Both the position numbers and the translations under genes were made by a program. Shown piece by piece: positions 34,957-43,224 of a stretch of 64,000 bases of DNA (position 1 is its first letter; each line of letters begins with the position of its first letter). Below the pieces are notes generated by a model that made no database searches, was not told where the DNA came from, and saw only the letters and a list, made by a program, of their open reading frames with translations. This stretch comes from Succinispira mobilis DSM 6222 (GTDB lineage: Bacteria > Bacillota > Negativicutes > Acidaminococcales > Succinispiraceae), in assembly GCF_000384135.1 (NCBI RefSeq), contig NZ_KB913028.1, positions 1,883,298 through 1,947,297 on the forward strand. The letters run 5' to 3'.

Positions 34957-35575
34957 AAACTATCACCACACAATTCTTATATTCCGAAGCTTGAAGCATT
35001 TCCCGCAAACTCATTTTAGCCACTATTTCATCTGGATATGATAAATTACTACAGATCACTGCTTCTGAATTTGAGGGCCAACCGTTTTCTAAAAAATAAC
35101 TGGCTATTTTTGAGGGAGTATTTTTATGATCTGTGAGCATCGCAATTTTTTTATATAAAGCTAAGCTTATTTTCTCTGGGGCAAAACTTTCCCCATGTAA
35201 GCTAATAAATTTAGCATCTTGCCAATAATCAGCCGCCCGGGCAAAAGCTAACTGCAAAGAACAAATCCCTGGAATTACTTCTAGTTGCTCTACGGGAAAT
35301 TCCTGTCTTAGGCGAGTCAATAAACTATGAAAACCTGTATCGCCAGAAACCATTACTACTACATCAGTTGTTGCTAATTTTAATTTAATAAACTGTATAA
35401 CTTCCATTATATTATTTAAAATTGGAAAAGTTTCTTGCTCTGGTTTACTATACTCTGTTAAAGCCCGCTTGCCACCAATTAGAACTTTCGCCTGCTCAAT
35501 ATATCTTAAGGCAATTGGTAAAATATAATCTCTACTACCTGGGCCAATACCCACAACTTTTATTTTAAATTCCAA
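34943..35575 (-). CDS. cbiE: Cobalt-precorrin-7 C5-methyltransferase
   Basis: SAM-dependent methylation at C5, acting with CbiT. 210 aa tetrapyrrole methylase: VVGIGPGSRDYI at residues 8-19, VVMVSGDTGFHSLL, VIPGICSLQLAFARA and SLHGESF. It is shorter than fused CobL proteins, as expected for the split form. Overlaps cbiD by 16 bp. Confidence 0.94.
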   Translation of the reverse strand: MEFKIKVVGIGPGSRDYILPIALRYIEQAKVLIGGKRALTEYSKPEQETFPILNNIMEVIQFIKLKLATTDVVVMVSGDTGFHSLLTRLRQEFPVEQLEVIPGICSLQLAFARAADYWQDAKFISLHGESFAPEKISLALYKKIAMLTDHKNTPSKIASYFLENGWPSNSEAVICSNLSYPDEIVAKMSLREMLQASEYKNCVVIVCARK

Positions 35576-36678
35576 GCCATCTTCTCTCCTATCGCTCGTG
35601 CATTATCATCTACAGCCAATAATTCTCCCGCCATGCTTACAAAAACTATGCCTACTGTCAGTTCGCCATATACATGTTGTTCAGCTCTTTTACGTGCTTT
35701 TTCTGCTAATTGTTTATACACTCCGCTATAAGGAGTATTTTGCAATAAGGTTATTATTGCTTCGGTAGTTACACAATCTAGTACCTGGGCAATAAGCTCA
35801 GAACTAGCCCCCATTAAAGCTAATTGACTGGCAAAAATCTCTTGGCGCGCGTCTGCAATGTGGCTATGCGTATGAAAAATACCACCTGCTAATTTCACTA
35901 ACTTCCCAATATGTCCCCAAATTATAACTTCCGTAAAACCTGCTCTTACAGCTTGTTCGAGCATAAAGCCAATAAAATTACTAGTTTGCACCATCGCCTC
36001 AACTGGCAATTTATATTTTTCGGCTATTTCCATGCCAATTTTACCGGGAGCCATAACCGCTATTTTATAACCAGCAGCTTTAACAACCTCAAATTGCGGT
36101 TTTAAAGAATCTTTAAATGCCTCTTCCGACATAGGATAAACAATACCTGTCGTCCCAATAATCGAAATACCGCCTTCAATCCCCAAGGCTGGATTTAAAG
36201 TTTTCTTGGCTAATTCTCTACCCGCTGGAACCGAAATAATCATTTCTAAACCTTGCTCTGCCTGTAGGCATTCCTCAAAAACTTTTTCAATCATTACTCT
36301 TGGCCCTTTGTTAATTGCTGGCTGTCCTACAGGAATATTTAGCCCTGGCTTAGTTACTATACCGATACCTTCACCAGCCTTAATAACTCGTTCACCATCA
36401 TTTCTTAATTGAACTCTTACATATACGCTTGTACCATGAGTAATATCTGGGTCATCCCCAGCATCTTTAATTACCCAACATTCCGCACTTTCATGTTGTT
36501 GTAAAATACTGCCTCCAGCTACGGGAACTTCAATTGGCCGATCTTGAGGGTTTAAAACTGCAACTTTCTGTGGTCTATGACCCGTCTGCAAGTAGATAAT
36601 ACTCGCTTTTAGAGCCGCAGCTACACAACTTCCAGTGGTATAGCCACTACGCATATCTTCTATATATTCTATCGCCAA
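35560..36678 (-). CDS. cbiD: Cobalt-precorrin-5B C1-methyltransferase
   Basis: SAM-dependent C1 methylation specific to the anaerobic pathway. 372 aa. RSGYTTGSCVAAALKA at the N terminus, GEGIGIVTKPGL, IGTTGIVYPMSEEA and WGHIGKLVKLAGGIFHTHS are diagnostic. First gene after the cobalamin riboswitch. The start is a TTG at 36678 with GGGAGG 8 nt upstream; that Shine-Dalgarno can be locked in a 9-bp helix with the upstream CCTCCTTTT. Confidence 0.95.
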   Translation of the reverse strand: MAIEYIEDMRSGYTTGSCVAAALKASIIYLQTGHRPQKVAVLNPQDRPIEVPVAGGSILQQHESAECWVIKDAGDDPDITHGTSVYVRVQLRNDGERVIKAGEGIGIVTKPGLNIPVGQPAINKGPRVMIEKVFEECLQAEQGLEMIISVPAGRELAKKTLNPALGIEGGISIIGTTGIVYPMSEEAFKDSLKPQFEVVKAAGYKIAVMAPGKIGMEIAEKYKLPVEAMVQTSNFIGFMLEQAVRAGFTEVIIWGHIGKLVKLAGGIFHTHSHIADARQEIFASQLALMGASSELIAQVLDCVTTEAIITLLQNTPYSGVYKQLAEKARKRAEQHVYGELTVGIVFVSMAGELLAVDDNARAIGEKMAWNLK

Positions 36679-36686
36679 TAAAAAAA

Positions 36687-36712
36687 CCTCCCTTTATAAA
36701 ACAAAAAGGAGG
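36687..36712 (-). promoter_or_regulatory. Shine-Dalgarno-sequestering helix of cbiD
   Basis: On the minus strand CCTCCTTTT pairs with AAAGGGAGG (9 bp, one U-G pair) across an 8-nt loop. The 3' arm is the cbiD ribosome-binding site. It lies immediately after the AATAAGAC/GTCTTATT hairpin (36714-36740). This looks like the expression platform of the riboswitch, acting on translation. Confidence 0.65.
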
Positions 36713-36713
36713 A

Positions 36714-36866
36714 AATAAGACTGCCAGTTATCGTCTTATTACCTACCTTTTCCTCTCGCTCGCAGGACTAATAATCGGTAGTTAATAGGCTGACATACTG
36801 GCTTTACAGTAGCGGGACTGCTTCAAAATCTGAATTTGTCATTTAGAGGAAACCTCGCCTATTTTT
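36714..36866 (-). promoter_or_regulatory. Cobalamin riboswitch
   Basis: The aptamer core is clear on the minus strand. GCAGTCCCGCTACTGTAA is followed by the B12 box AGCCAGTATGTCAGCC, and the closing stem AATAGGC/GCCTATT spans 36784-36863. Downstream, a CTACC...GGTAG hairpin (L13-like, able to kiss the aptamer) and an AATAAGAC/GTCTTATT stem precede the cbiD ribosome-binding site. High adenosylcobalamin should switch the operon off. Confidence 0.93.
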
Positions 36867-36896
36867 ATTAAAAATTAATTTTTACAATGCTATTAT

Positions 36897-36926
36897 ATTA
36901 TACACTAAAATATCAGTAATAGACAA
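36897..36926 (-). promoter_or_regulatory. Promoter of the cobalamin operon
   Basis: TTGTCT (36926-36921), 18-nt spacer, TATAAT (36902-36897). It starts transcription about 25 nt before the riboswitch closing stem. Confidence 0.7.
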
Positions 36927-36965
36927 ATAGTTTTTCCTAAAAAACTTGCTTTTTAGCCTGTTTTC

Positions 36966-37211
36966 TTAACGATTTAAATCTGTAAACAAAACTGTAGCTT
37001 CATCCAAAGCATAGATTTGCGGGCTTATTTTGCGTAAATCTTCAATACACCAACCTTGCTCTTTTTGCTGTAATAAAGTTAAAGCTTCTTCTTGGCTTTC
37101 TGCTAAGACAATCGCTATAGCATCTAAATAAAAATTATTATTAACACTAGGCTCATCAATCATACTATAACTGTGAAATTTTTTATTATGTCGCCAAACA
37201 TAGATTTGCAC
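36966..37211 (-). CDS. Hypothetical 81-aa protein
   Basis: I do not recognise this protein. 81 aa, predicted soluble and mixed alpha/beta: a hydrophobic strand around DAIAIVLAES, then a helix EEALTLLQQKEQGW. It has no membrane segment and no cysteine pair. It follows the YbjN-like gene by 57 bp on the same strand, with a weak GGTGGGGG ribosome-binding site, so the two may form a small operon. It ends just upstream of the cobalamin promoter but is probably unrelated to B12. Confidence 0.65.
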   Translation of the reverse strand: MQIYVWRHNKKFHSYSMIDEPSVNNNFYLDAIAIVLAESQEEALTLLQQKEQGWCIEDLRKISPQIYALDEATVLFTDLNR

Positions 37212-37268
37212 TTTATACCCCCACCTTTGAATTGCAATTATTTAATTAGCCTCTTGCTAAATAACTGC

Positions 37269-37688
37269 CTAAGAAAATTTACTTTTTAAGGAATCAACAG
37301 TTGCTTTTACCATCACAGCCAATTCATAAACATCAGCACTGTCAATTTCGCATTTAGAACTTAGCAAAGATGCTAACAAAGAAACAGAACCATTTTCTTC
37401 CAAGTAAAACTTTCCCCAACGTTTATTTTGATTTAATTCGTTAAGAACCAACAAAATTTCGCTCCGCTCTTCGGCCTTAATATCTTCTAAAATATTAAAG
37501 CAGCGAATATCCACATAAAAATTAGTCGGTGCAAATACAATCAGCAATTTATAAGCTGCATCGTCCAAACTAGTAGGTAGCCATAAATAAGCTTCATTGT
37601 CTTCATTATACATTAAAGGGTCGGCAGCAATTTTCTGTTCACTTAAAAATCTCGCAAAATCTTCCGCCATTTGATTTATTGTGACCAT
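37269..37688 (-). CDS. YbjN-like small protein (tentative)
   Basis: 139-aa soluble protein. The central pattern of strands followed by a helix, with VLNELNQNKRWGKFYLEENG near residues 83-102, resembles the YbjN / type III secretion chaperone-like fold, where a conserved Asn-rich turn precedes RxGxxxL/Y. Function in most bacteria is unknown. The start is supported by GAGGATG upstream. It is the first gene of a two-gene unit with the 81-aa protein. The fold assignment is by eye only. Confidence 0.6.
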   Translation of the reverse strand: MVTINQMAEDFARFLSEQKIAADPLMYNEDNEAYLWLPTSLDDAAYKLLIVFAPTNFYVDIRCFNILEDIKAEERSEILLVLNELNQNKRWGKFYLEENGSVSLLASLLSSKCEIDSADVYELAVMVKATVDSLKSKFS

Positions 37689-37779
37689 AAAAACATCCTC
37701 TTTTCTTTATTTTTTTCTTTAATTTAAATAATAGCATAACTTTGCCTAAAAAAAACTTTTTTCTCTTTATTTTTTCCTC

Positions 37780-37808
37780 TTTACAAAGCCTTACAAATCT
37801 GATATGAT
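37780..37808 (+). promoter_or_regulatory. Promoter of the 51-aa gene
   Basis: TTTACA (37780-37785), 17-nt spacer, TATGAT (37803-37808), 57 nt before the ATG. Confidence 0.7.
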
Positions 37809-37864
37809 ACCGACTTGTAACAAATTAAACATTATAGTTCAATATTAAGGAGCGAATTATCAGA

Positions 37865-38020
37865 ATGCAAAAATTGGAATTATTAACTAGTATTCAAAAC
37901 CTCTCTAGTATCGTAAATAACACTAAATTAACAGCAACCATGTCTACACAAGCTGTTGACGAAATTAACAACAACTTAGAAACACTACTGCTAACTTATT
38001 TAGAAAAATATTGTGATTAA
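37865..38020 (+). CDS. Orphan 51-aa protein with own promoter and terminator
   Basis: A short gene between two divergent units. ATG at 37865 follows AAGGAG by 11 nt, somewhat far. The product begins MQKLELLTSIQNL and ends TYLEKYCD, rich in Leu, Asn, Thr and Ser, with no Trp, Pro or Gly. It would be mostly helical, with heptad-like leucines in both halves, as in a small dimeric or adaptor protein. It has a near-consensus promoter and a very strong terminator and no partner gene, which argues for a real, independently expressed small protein, or an mRNA-like regulatory RNA. Function unknown. Confidence 0.65.
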   Translation: MQKLELLTSIQNLSSIVNNTKLTATMSTQAVDEINNNLETLLLTYLEKYCD

Positions 38021-38040
38021 TTACTATTAAAAAAGATTTC

Positions 38041-38088
38041 CAAGGCCTAGAAATAAGCTCATTGCTTGTTTCTAGGCCTTGTTGTTTT
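38041..38088 (+). terminator. Terminator of the 51-aa gene
   Basis: CAAGGCCTAGAAA and TTTCTAGGCCTTG form a perfect 13-bp stem followed by TTGTTTTT, 20 nt past the stop codon. Confidence 0.92.
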
Positions 38089-38171
38089 TCCTAGAAATTT
38101 CTACCTTTTATACTATTTTTCTGATATTATATTTACAGAAAGTATTCGTTTATTATTTTTTTTATTTTTAT

Positions 38172-38200
38172 TTGCACAATCTAAAATTTTCGGCTATAAT
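38172..38200 (+). promoter_or_regulatory. Promoter of the histidine operon
   Basis: TTGCAC (38172-38177), 17-nt spacer, TATAAT (38195-38200), 54 nt before hisZ. The leader is short, with no His-codon leader peptide or T-box visible. Confidence 0.75.
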
Positions 38201-38253
38201 ATCTTTAACACTTTAATGCTTTAACTAATTAAACAATGAAAGCGAGACTATTT

Positions 38254-39432
38254 ATGAAGAAATTACTTTTACCTACTGCTTACGGAACTCGTGATATAAT
38301 CGCGTTAGAAGCCTATAATAAACGTATTATGGAAAGTAATATTGCCGATATTTTTATTAAATGGGGTTATCAAGAAGTAGTTACTCCCACCTATGAATTT
38401 CTTGATACTTTCAATATTGGCATTGATAAAGGCATGGATGAACAAAGCATCAAGTTTTTCGATCGCAATAATAAAACTTTGGTGCTCAGGCCCGATATGA
38501 CTTCTCCCTTAGCCCGTTTAGTTAGTACTCGTCTATACAGTTCCCAAGCATCTGTACACAAACTTTTTTACATCGCTAATGTTTTTCGCCATGAACAAAC
38601 TCAAAGTGGTCGTCAGTGCGAATTTTATCAGGCAGGCGTAGAGTGCTTTGGAATTTCTTCGCCTTTAGCTGATGCTGAAATAATTGCCCTAGCCATCGAA
38701 AGTATTAAAAGTACTGGACTTACACAATTTGCAATTAATTTGGGGCATGTAGACTTTATTAACGGCCTATTGGATGAACTAAATATTGATCTTTTGCAGC
38801 GGACAGAAATCCAAGCACTAATTAACAGTAAAAATGCCGTAGGTCTTAGTGAAATTCTTGAAGAAAGTAGCGGTTGTGAGGAAATTTTACTTACTTTAAA
38901 AAATATTTTATTTTTAAAAGGTGATATTCAATTTTTACAAAATTTGCGAGCTAAAATTAAAAATGCTACTAGTTTAGCAGCCCTTGACAATCTACTCGAT
39001 ATTTACCAATTACTCACTGCCTATAAGTTAGAAAATTACATTGTCTTTGATTTAGGTTTAGCCAGAGATATGGAGTATTATAGCGGCATGGTTTTCGAAG
39101 GCTACACGGCTAATCTGGGGTATTCACTCTGTGGCGGTGGTCGTTATGATCGTCTAATGGATTCGTTTGGGCTAAATTGTTCGGCAACTGGTTTCGCCTT
39201 AGGAATCGAGCGCCTAACCTTATTATTAGCCCGCCAAGGTTTGTTACAAAAACCGGCTGCGCGCAAAGTCCTTATCGCTTGGTCGCAAAACAGTCTCTCT
39301 AAGGCTATTCAACAGGCTAGTTTTTTCCAAAACAAAGGCTATATAACCACCTTAGCCTCCCACGAACTTACCCCCTTAGAAATTAATGCTCTAGAACAAG
39401 AAAAAATTTATGACGATATCATTCGCTTATAG
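38254..39432 (+). CDS. hisZ: ATP phosphoribosyltransferase regulatory subunit
   Basis: Histidyl-tRNA-synthetase paralogue that activates the short HisG and carries histidine feedback. 392 aa with class II synthetase motifs adapted for regulation: GTRDIIALEAYNK at the N terminus, LRPDMTSPLARLV (motif 2 region), FRHEQTQSGRQCEFYQAGVE, and GGGRYDRLMDSFG near residue 300. The frame opens at 38236, but the second ATG at 38254 is preferred, because the upstream one has no ribosome-binding sequence; neither is strong. It lacks the C-terminal anticodon-binding domain of a true HisS, and hisG follows directly. Confidence 0.92.
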   Translation: MKKLLLPTAYGTRDIIALEAYNKRIMESNIADIFIKWGYQEVVTPTYEFLDTFNIGIDKGMDEQSIKFFDRNNKTLVLRPDMTSPLARLVSTRLYSSQASVHKLFYIANVFRHEQTQSGRQCEFYQAGVECFGISSPLADAEIIALAIESIKSTGLTQFAINLGHVDFINGLLDELNIDLLQRTEIQALINSKNAVGLSEILEESSGCEEILLTLKNILFLKGDIQFLQNLRAKIKNATSLAALDNLLDIYQLLTAYKLENYIVFDLGLARDMEYYSGMVFEGYTANLGYSLCGGGRYDRLMDSFGLNCSATGFALGIERLTLLLARQGLLQKPAARKVLIAWSQNSLSKAIQQASFFQNKGYITTLASHELTPLEINALEQEKIYDDIIRL

Positions 39433-39441
39433 GAGATTATT

Positions 39442-40077
39442 ATGCAAGATTATATTACTATCGCTTTACCCAAGGGTAAAATGTTTGCTAAATCGGTAGA
39501 TTTATTAGCTAAAGTTGGCTATACTGCAGAAAACGTTTGTGAAGACTCTAGGTTATTAATAATAAGTAACCCCGTTGATAAAGTCCGCTTTATTATTACC
39601 AAAACTATGGATTTACCCACCTATGTAGAATGTGGTGCTGCTGATATCGGGATTATAGGCAAAGATGTTTTATTAGAAGAAAATAAAGATGTTTACGAAT
39701 TATTAGATTTGAAATTTGGGCTATGTCGGCTAATGCTAGCTGTACCCGAAGCTCAAGTGCGCCCCCAATTAACCGACTACGCCAATTTAAGAATCGCCAC
39801 TAAATATCCGCAAGTAACACAAAAATTTTTTTCTCAGCAAAGCATGCAAGTAGAAATAATAAAACTAAATGGTTCAATCGAATTAGCACCTATGGTAGGT
39901 TTAGCTGATTTAATTGTCGATATAGTCGAAACTGGTACAACCTTAAAGGCTAATAAGTTGCAAGAAATCCACAAATTACATACTTGTACAGCAAGACTTA
40001 TTGCTAATCGAGTTAGTTTTCGGATGAAGTTTAATCGGTTACATAAATTAGTCTGCGATTTACAAGGCCTTATTTAA
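39442..40077 (+). CDS. hisG: ATP phosphoribosyltransferase, short form
   Basis: First step of histidine synthesis: ATP plus PRPP to phosphoribosyl-ATP, releasing pyrophosphate. 211 aa, the short form that lacks the regulatory domain and needs HisZ, which is adjacent. ALPKGKMF at the N terminus, ECGAADIGIIGKD, and the PRPP loop with DIVETGTTLKAN (about residues 155-166) are as expected. AGGAG precedes the ATG, 9 bp after hisZ. Confidence 0.96.
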   Translation: MQDYITIALPKGKMFAKSVDLLAKVGYTAENVCEDSRLLIISNPVDKVRFIITKTMDLPTYVECGAADIGIIGKDVLLEENKDVYELLDLKFGLCRLMLAVPEAQVRPQLTDYANLRIATKYPQVTQKFFSQQSMQVEIIKLNGSIELAPMVGLADLIVDIVETGTTLKANKLQEIHKLHTCTARLIANRVSFRMKFNRLHKLVCDLQGLI

Positions 40078-40103
40078 AAAATAACTAATTGCGAGGGATA
40101 ACA

Positions 40104-41450
40104 ATGATAAAAATTATTAAAAGTGCTGATTTAACCAGCCAACAACTAGAAAAACTTTTAACTAAACCGGCCTTTGATCAAGTGGAATTATCCGCTGGCA
40201 TCAAAAAAGGAATTTTGGCGATGTTCGGCGAAGAACTCACCGCCAAACAGGTAGTTGAAAAAATTCTCCAAGCCGTACGCGCGGAAGGCGACCAAGCTGT
40301 TTATCATTATACTAAGCTAATTGATCAAGTTGATTTTTCTAAAAGTGGTATGCAAGTTACGGATGCTGAAATAGCTACAGCCTACCAAAGGGTTAAACCT
40401 AATGTGCTAGCTGCAATAAAAACCGCAATAGCTAATGTAGAAAAATTTCATCAAGAACAACTGCCTAAATCTTGGTTAACTTACCGCGAACATGGTAGTA
40501 TTTTGGGGCAAAATACCACAGCCTTAGATAGTGTTGGGATTTATGTGCCTGGGGGAACAGCCACCTATCCTTCTTCAGTTATTATGAATGCGGTTCCTGC
40601 CAAAGTAGCCGGTGTAAAAGAAATTATCATGGTTGTTCCACCTGCCAAAGATGGTAGTGTTGATGATTATGTTCTGGTTACCGCCGCCGAAATCGGTGTT
40701 AGCAAAATTTTCAAAGTTGGTGGGGCCCAAGCAGTAGCTGCTTTGGCTTTTGGCACAGAAACTGTACCAAAGGTAGATAAAATAACTGGACCAGGTAATA
40801 TTTTTGTGACTTTAGCAAAAAAAGAAGTGTATGGTTATTGTGATATTGATATGCTAGCTGGTCCAAGTGAAATTCTAATTATTGCCGATGAGCAAGCTAA
40901 TCCTAAATATATTGCCAGCGATATGCTTGGTCAAGCTGAACATGACAGTTTAGCCTCTAGTATTTTAATTACTACCAGCTTAAAAACAGCTTTAGCCACC
41001 TGTGCTGAACTAGAAAAGCAACTGCCGCTATTATCAAGAGCGAATATCGCCCGCACAGCGTTAGAGGCCAATGGTCTTATTATTGTGGTTGAAGATTTAT
41101 TGCAAGCAGCAGACTTAGCCAATATTTCCGCCCCAGAACATTTAGAGGTTTTAACCCAGGCCCCCTTTGAATTGTTGCCTTACTTAAAACATGCTGGTGC
41201 AATTTTTTTAGGCGAGTATTCACCTGAACCTTTAGGCGATTACTTTGCTGGGCCAAATCATGTTTTACCAACTGGCGGTACTGCTAAATTTTATTCCGTG
41301 CTCAATACAGAAACTTTTATGAAAAAAACCAGTATTATTGCGTACAGTCAAAAAGCTCTGCAAGCAGTGCACCAAGATATTATCGCCATGGCTGAAGCTG
41401 AAGGTTTAACTGCTCATGCTAATGCAATAAAAGTCAGATTTAATTCTTAA
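40104..41450 (+). CDS. hisD: Histidinol dehydrogenase
   Basis: Zn- and NAD-dependent four-electron oxidation of histidinol to histidine. 448 aa. VGIYVPGGTATYPSSV, DMLAGPSEILIIAD, QAEHDSLASSIL (zinc-ligand Gln and His), the APEHLEVL stretch and GPNHVLPTGGTAK are diagnostic. The start is the ATG at 40104 with GAGGGA upstream; an in-frame TTG at 40089 precedes that signal and is rejected. A 110-bp gap follows before hisC. Confidence 0.96.
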   Translation: MIKIIKSADLTSQQLEKLLTKPAFDQVELSAGIKKGILAMFGEELTAKQVVEKILQAVRAEGDQAVYHYTKLIDQVDFSKSGMQVTDAEIATAYQRVKPNVLAAIKTAIANVEKFHQEQLPKSWLTYREHGSILGQNTTALDSVGIYVPGGTATYPSSVIMNAVPAKVAGVKEIIMVVPPAKDGSVDDYVLVTAAEIGVSKIFKVGGAQAVAALAFGTETVPKVDKITGPGNIFVTLAKKEVYGYCDIDMLAGPSEILIIADEQANPKYIASDMLGQAEHDSLASSILITTSLKTALATCAELEKQLPLLSRANIARTALEANGLIIVVEDLLQAADLANISAPEHLEVLTQAPFELLPYLKHAGAIFLGEYSPEPLGDYFAGPNHVLPTGGTAKFYSVLNTETFMKKTSIIAYSQKALQAVHQDIIAMAEAEGLTAHANAIKVRFNS

Positions 41451-41560
41451 ATTCAACCTAAAAACTTAGGTCAGCTTTAAACTTAATAACATTTTATTTG
41501 TGATAAAAGGATTAAGCTGTTAGTTGTCTGGGAAAATTTATTATATATGCGGAGAAAAAT

Positions 41561-42631
41561 ATGAAAATTAGAAAAGATATCGATTTACTACCTTCTTATA
41601 GTGCTAATGAATTTCAGGCTGATATTATCTTAGATGCTAATGAAAGCGCCTTTAATATTCCCTTAAGCTTACAAAATATAATTGCTGATTTAATCAAAAA
41701 TTATACTTTCAATCGTTACCCCCCTATCAATGCTTTTAATTTACGGACTACAATTGCCAAGCGCTATAATTTAACCGCAAACGAAGTGCAAGTCGGCAAT
41801 GGCTCTAGTTCTTTAATCGCTAATGTCTGCCAACTTTTCGCAGGTAGTGAAAATAAAATTCTCTACCCCGCCCCTTCTTTTTCCATGTATGAAACTTATA
41901 TTCGCTTAGCTCAATGTACGCCTGTTGCCTATCCATTAACTGAGAACTTCGATCTCGATATACCTGCTTTGATTAAGAAAATTGAGCTAGAACAACCGAA
42001 TTTAGTAATAATTTGCAATCCTAATAATCCTACTGGCAATTTAAGCAAGCCTGAACAATTAGAACTACTATTGCAAAATACTAGTTGTCCGATTTTAATT
42101 GATGAAGCCTATATCGAGTTTAGCTGTAATAAATCTATGACCGCCTATTTAGAACATTACCCTCAATTAATTATCCTAAGAACATTTTCTAAAGCCTACG
42201 CCTTAGCTAATTTACGTTTAGGCTATATTTTGGGCAATAGCAACTTTATTGAGTTACTTAATAAAATAATTTTGCCCTATCCAGTAAGTGGCCTAAACCT
42301 GGCAATTGGCAACTGTGTTTTCGAAAATCTTATTTTGTATCAAGCCCAAATTCAAACTATTATAACGGAGCGCAATCGCGTAAATGAGGCGTTGCAGCAA
42401 TTCGGATTCACAACCATAAAATCAGCGACAAATTTCATTTTTTTCTATGGCGCTTCAGCGCAACAAATGCAAAGTTTAGCAACTACTTTAGCCCAAGCTA
42501 AAATTGCTATTCGTAATTTCACCAACAATGCCACTTTAAAACATGGTATCCGTTTAACTATTGGCACCCCTAATGAAAATACGCAAGTACTACAATTAAT
42601 AAAACAATACACTGTGCAAGAAGGCAGGTAA
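41561..42631 (+). CDS. hisC: Histidinol-phosphate aminotransferase
   Basis: PLP enzyme transaminating imidazoleacetol phosphate. 356 aa, class I/II fold: LDANESAFNIP near residue 25, VGNGSSSLIA, IICNPNNPTGNL, DEAYIEFS and the LRTFSKAYALANLRLGY segment with the PLP lysine. Distinct from the CobD paralogue in the cobalamin operon. GGAGAAAA precedes ATG. Linked to hisB by 7 bp. Confidence 0.94.
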   Translation: MKIRKDIDLLPSYSANEFQADIILDANESAFNIPLSLQNIIADLIKNYTFNRYPPINAFNLRTTIAKRYNLTANEVQVGNGSSSLIANVCQLFAGSENKILYPAPSFSMYETYIRLAQCTPVAYPLTENFDLDIPALIKKIELEQPNLVIICNPNNPTGNLSKPEQLELLLQNTSCPILIDEAYIEFSCNKSMTAYLEHYPQLIILRTFSKAYALANLRLGYILGNSNFIELLNKIILPYPVSGLNLAIGNCVFENLILYQAQIQTIITERNRVNEALQQFGFTTIKSATNFIFFYGASAQQMQSLATTLAQAKIAIRNFTNNATLKHGIRLTIGTPNENTQVLQLIKQYTVQEGR

Positions 42632-42638
42632 TTTTAAA

Positions 42639-43223
42639 ATGCGTAAAATAAACTTAACTCGCAACACCTTAGAAACCCAAATAACTTTAGAGCTAAATTT
42701 GGATGAATGCAAAACTAGTGTAATCACTACTGGTATTGGCTTTTTCGATCATATGCTTACACTTTTTGCCCGCCACAGTGGTTGCACTTTAAATTTAACT
42801 TGCGTCGGGGATTTGCAAGTTGATTCGCATCACACCGTAGAAGATTGTGGCATCTTATTGGGTCAAGCCCTGGGCGAACTGCTTCAAGACAAGCGTGGAC
42901 TCAACCGCTATGGTGATGCGTTTGTTCCCATGGACGAAAGTCTGGCTCATAGCGCAATTGACCTAAGTGGTCGCAGTTTTCTCGTTTTTAATGCGCCTTT
43001 ACCCAAAACTACTATTGGTAATTTTGAAGTAGAAATGGTGGAAGAATTTTTTCGTGCTTTAGCTTATAATGCACAGTTAACTCTGCATATACGCCTAATT
43101 CACGGCTCTAATATTCATCATATCTTAGAAGCAATTTTCAAAGCAACCGCTCGTGCTCTAAAGCAAGCAGTATTTTGCTCCCCTAACAGTACTGAGATCT
43201 TAAGCACTAAAGGAGTTTTATAA
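42639..43223 (+). CDS. hisB: Imidazoleglycerol-phosphate dehydratase
   Basis: Mn-dependent dehydration of imidazoleglycerol phosphate. 194 aa, the single-function form without an N-terminal phosphatase. The metal-binding histidine pairs are visible: FFDHMLTLFARHSG, DSHHTVEDCGILLG (about residues 64-77) and a later HHILEAIFKATARAL. No histidinol phosphatase gene is in the operon; that step must be encoded elsewhere. Confidence 0.96.
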   Translation: MRKINLTRNTLETQITLELNLDECKTSVITTGIGFFDHMLTLFARHSGCTLNLTCVGDLQVDSHHTVEDCGILLGQALGELLQDKRGLNRYGDAFVPMDESLAHSAIDLSGRSFLVFNAPLPKTTIGNFEVEMVEEFFRALAYNAQLTLHIRLIHGSNIHHILEAIFKATARALKQAVFCSPNSTEILSTKGVL

Positions 43224-43224
43224 G

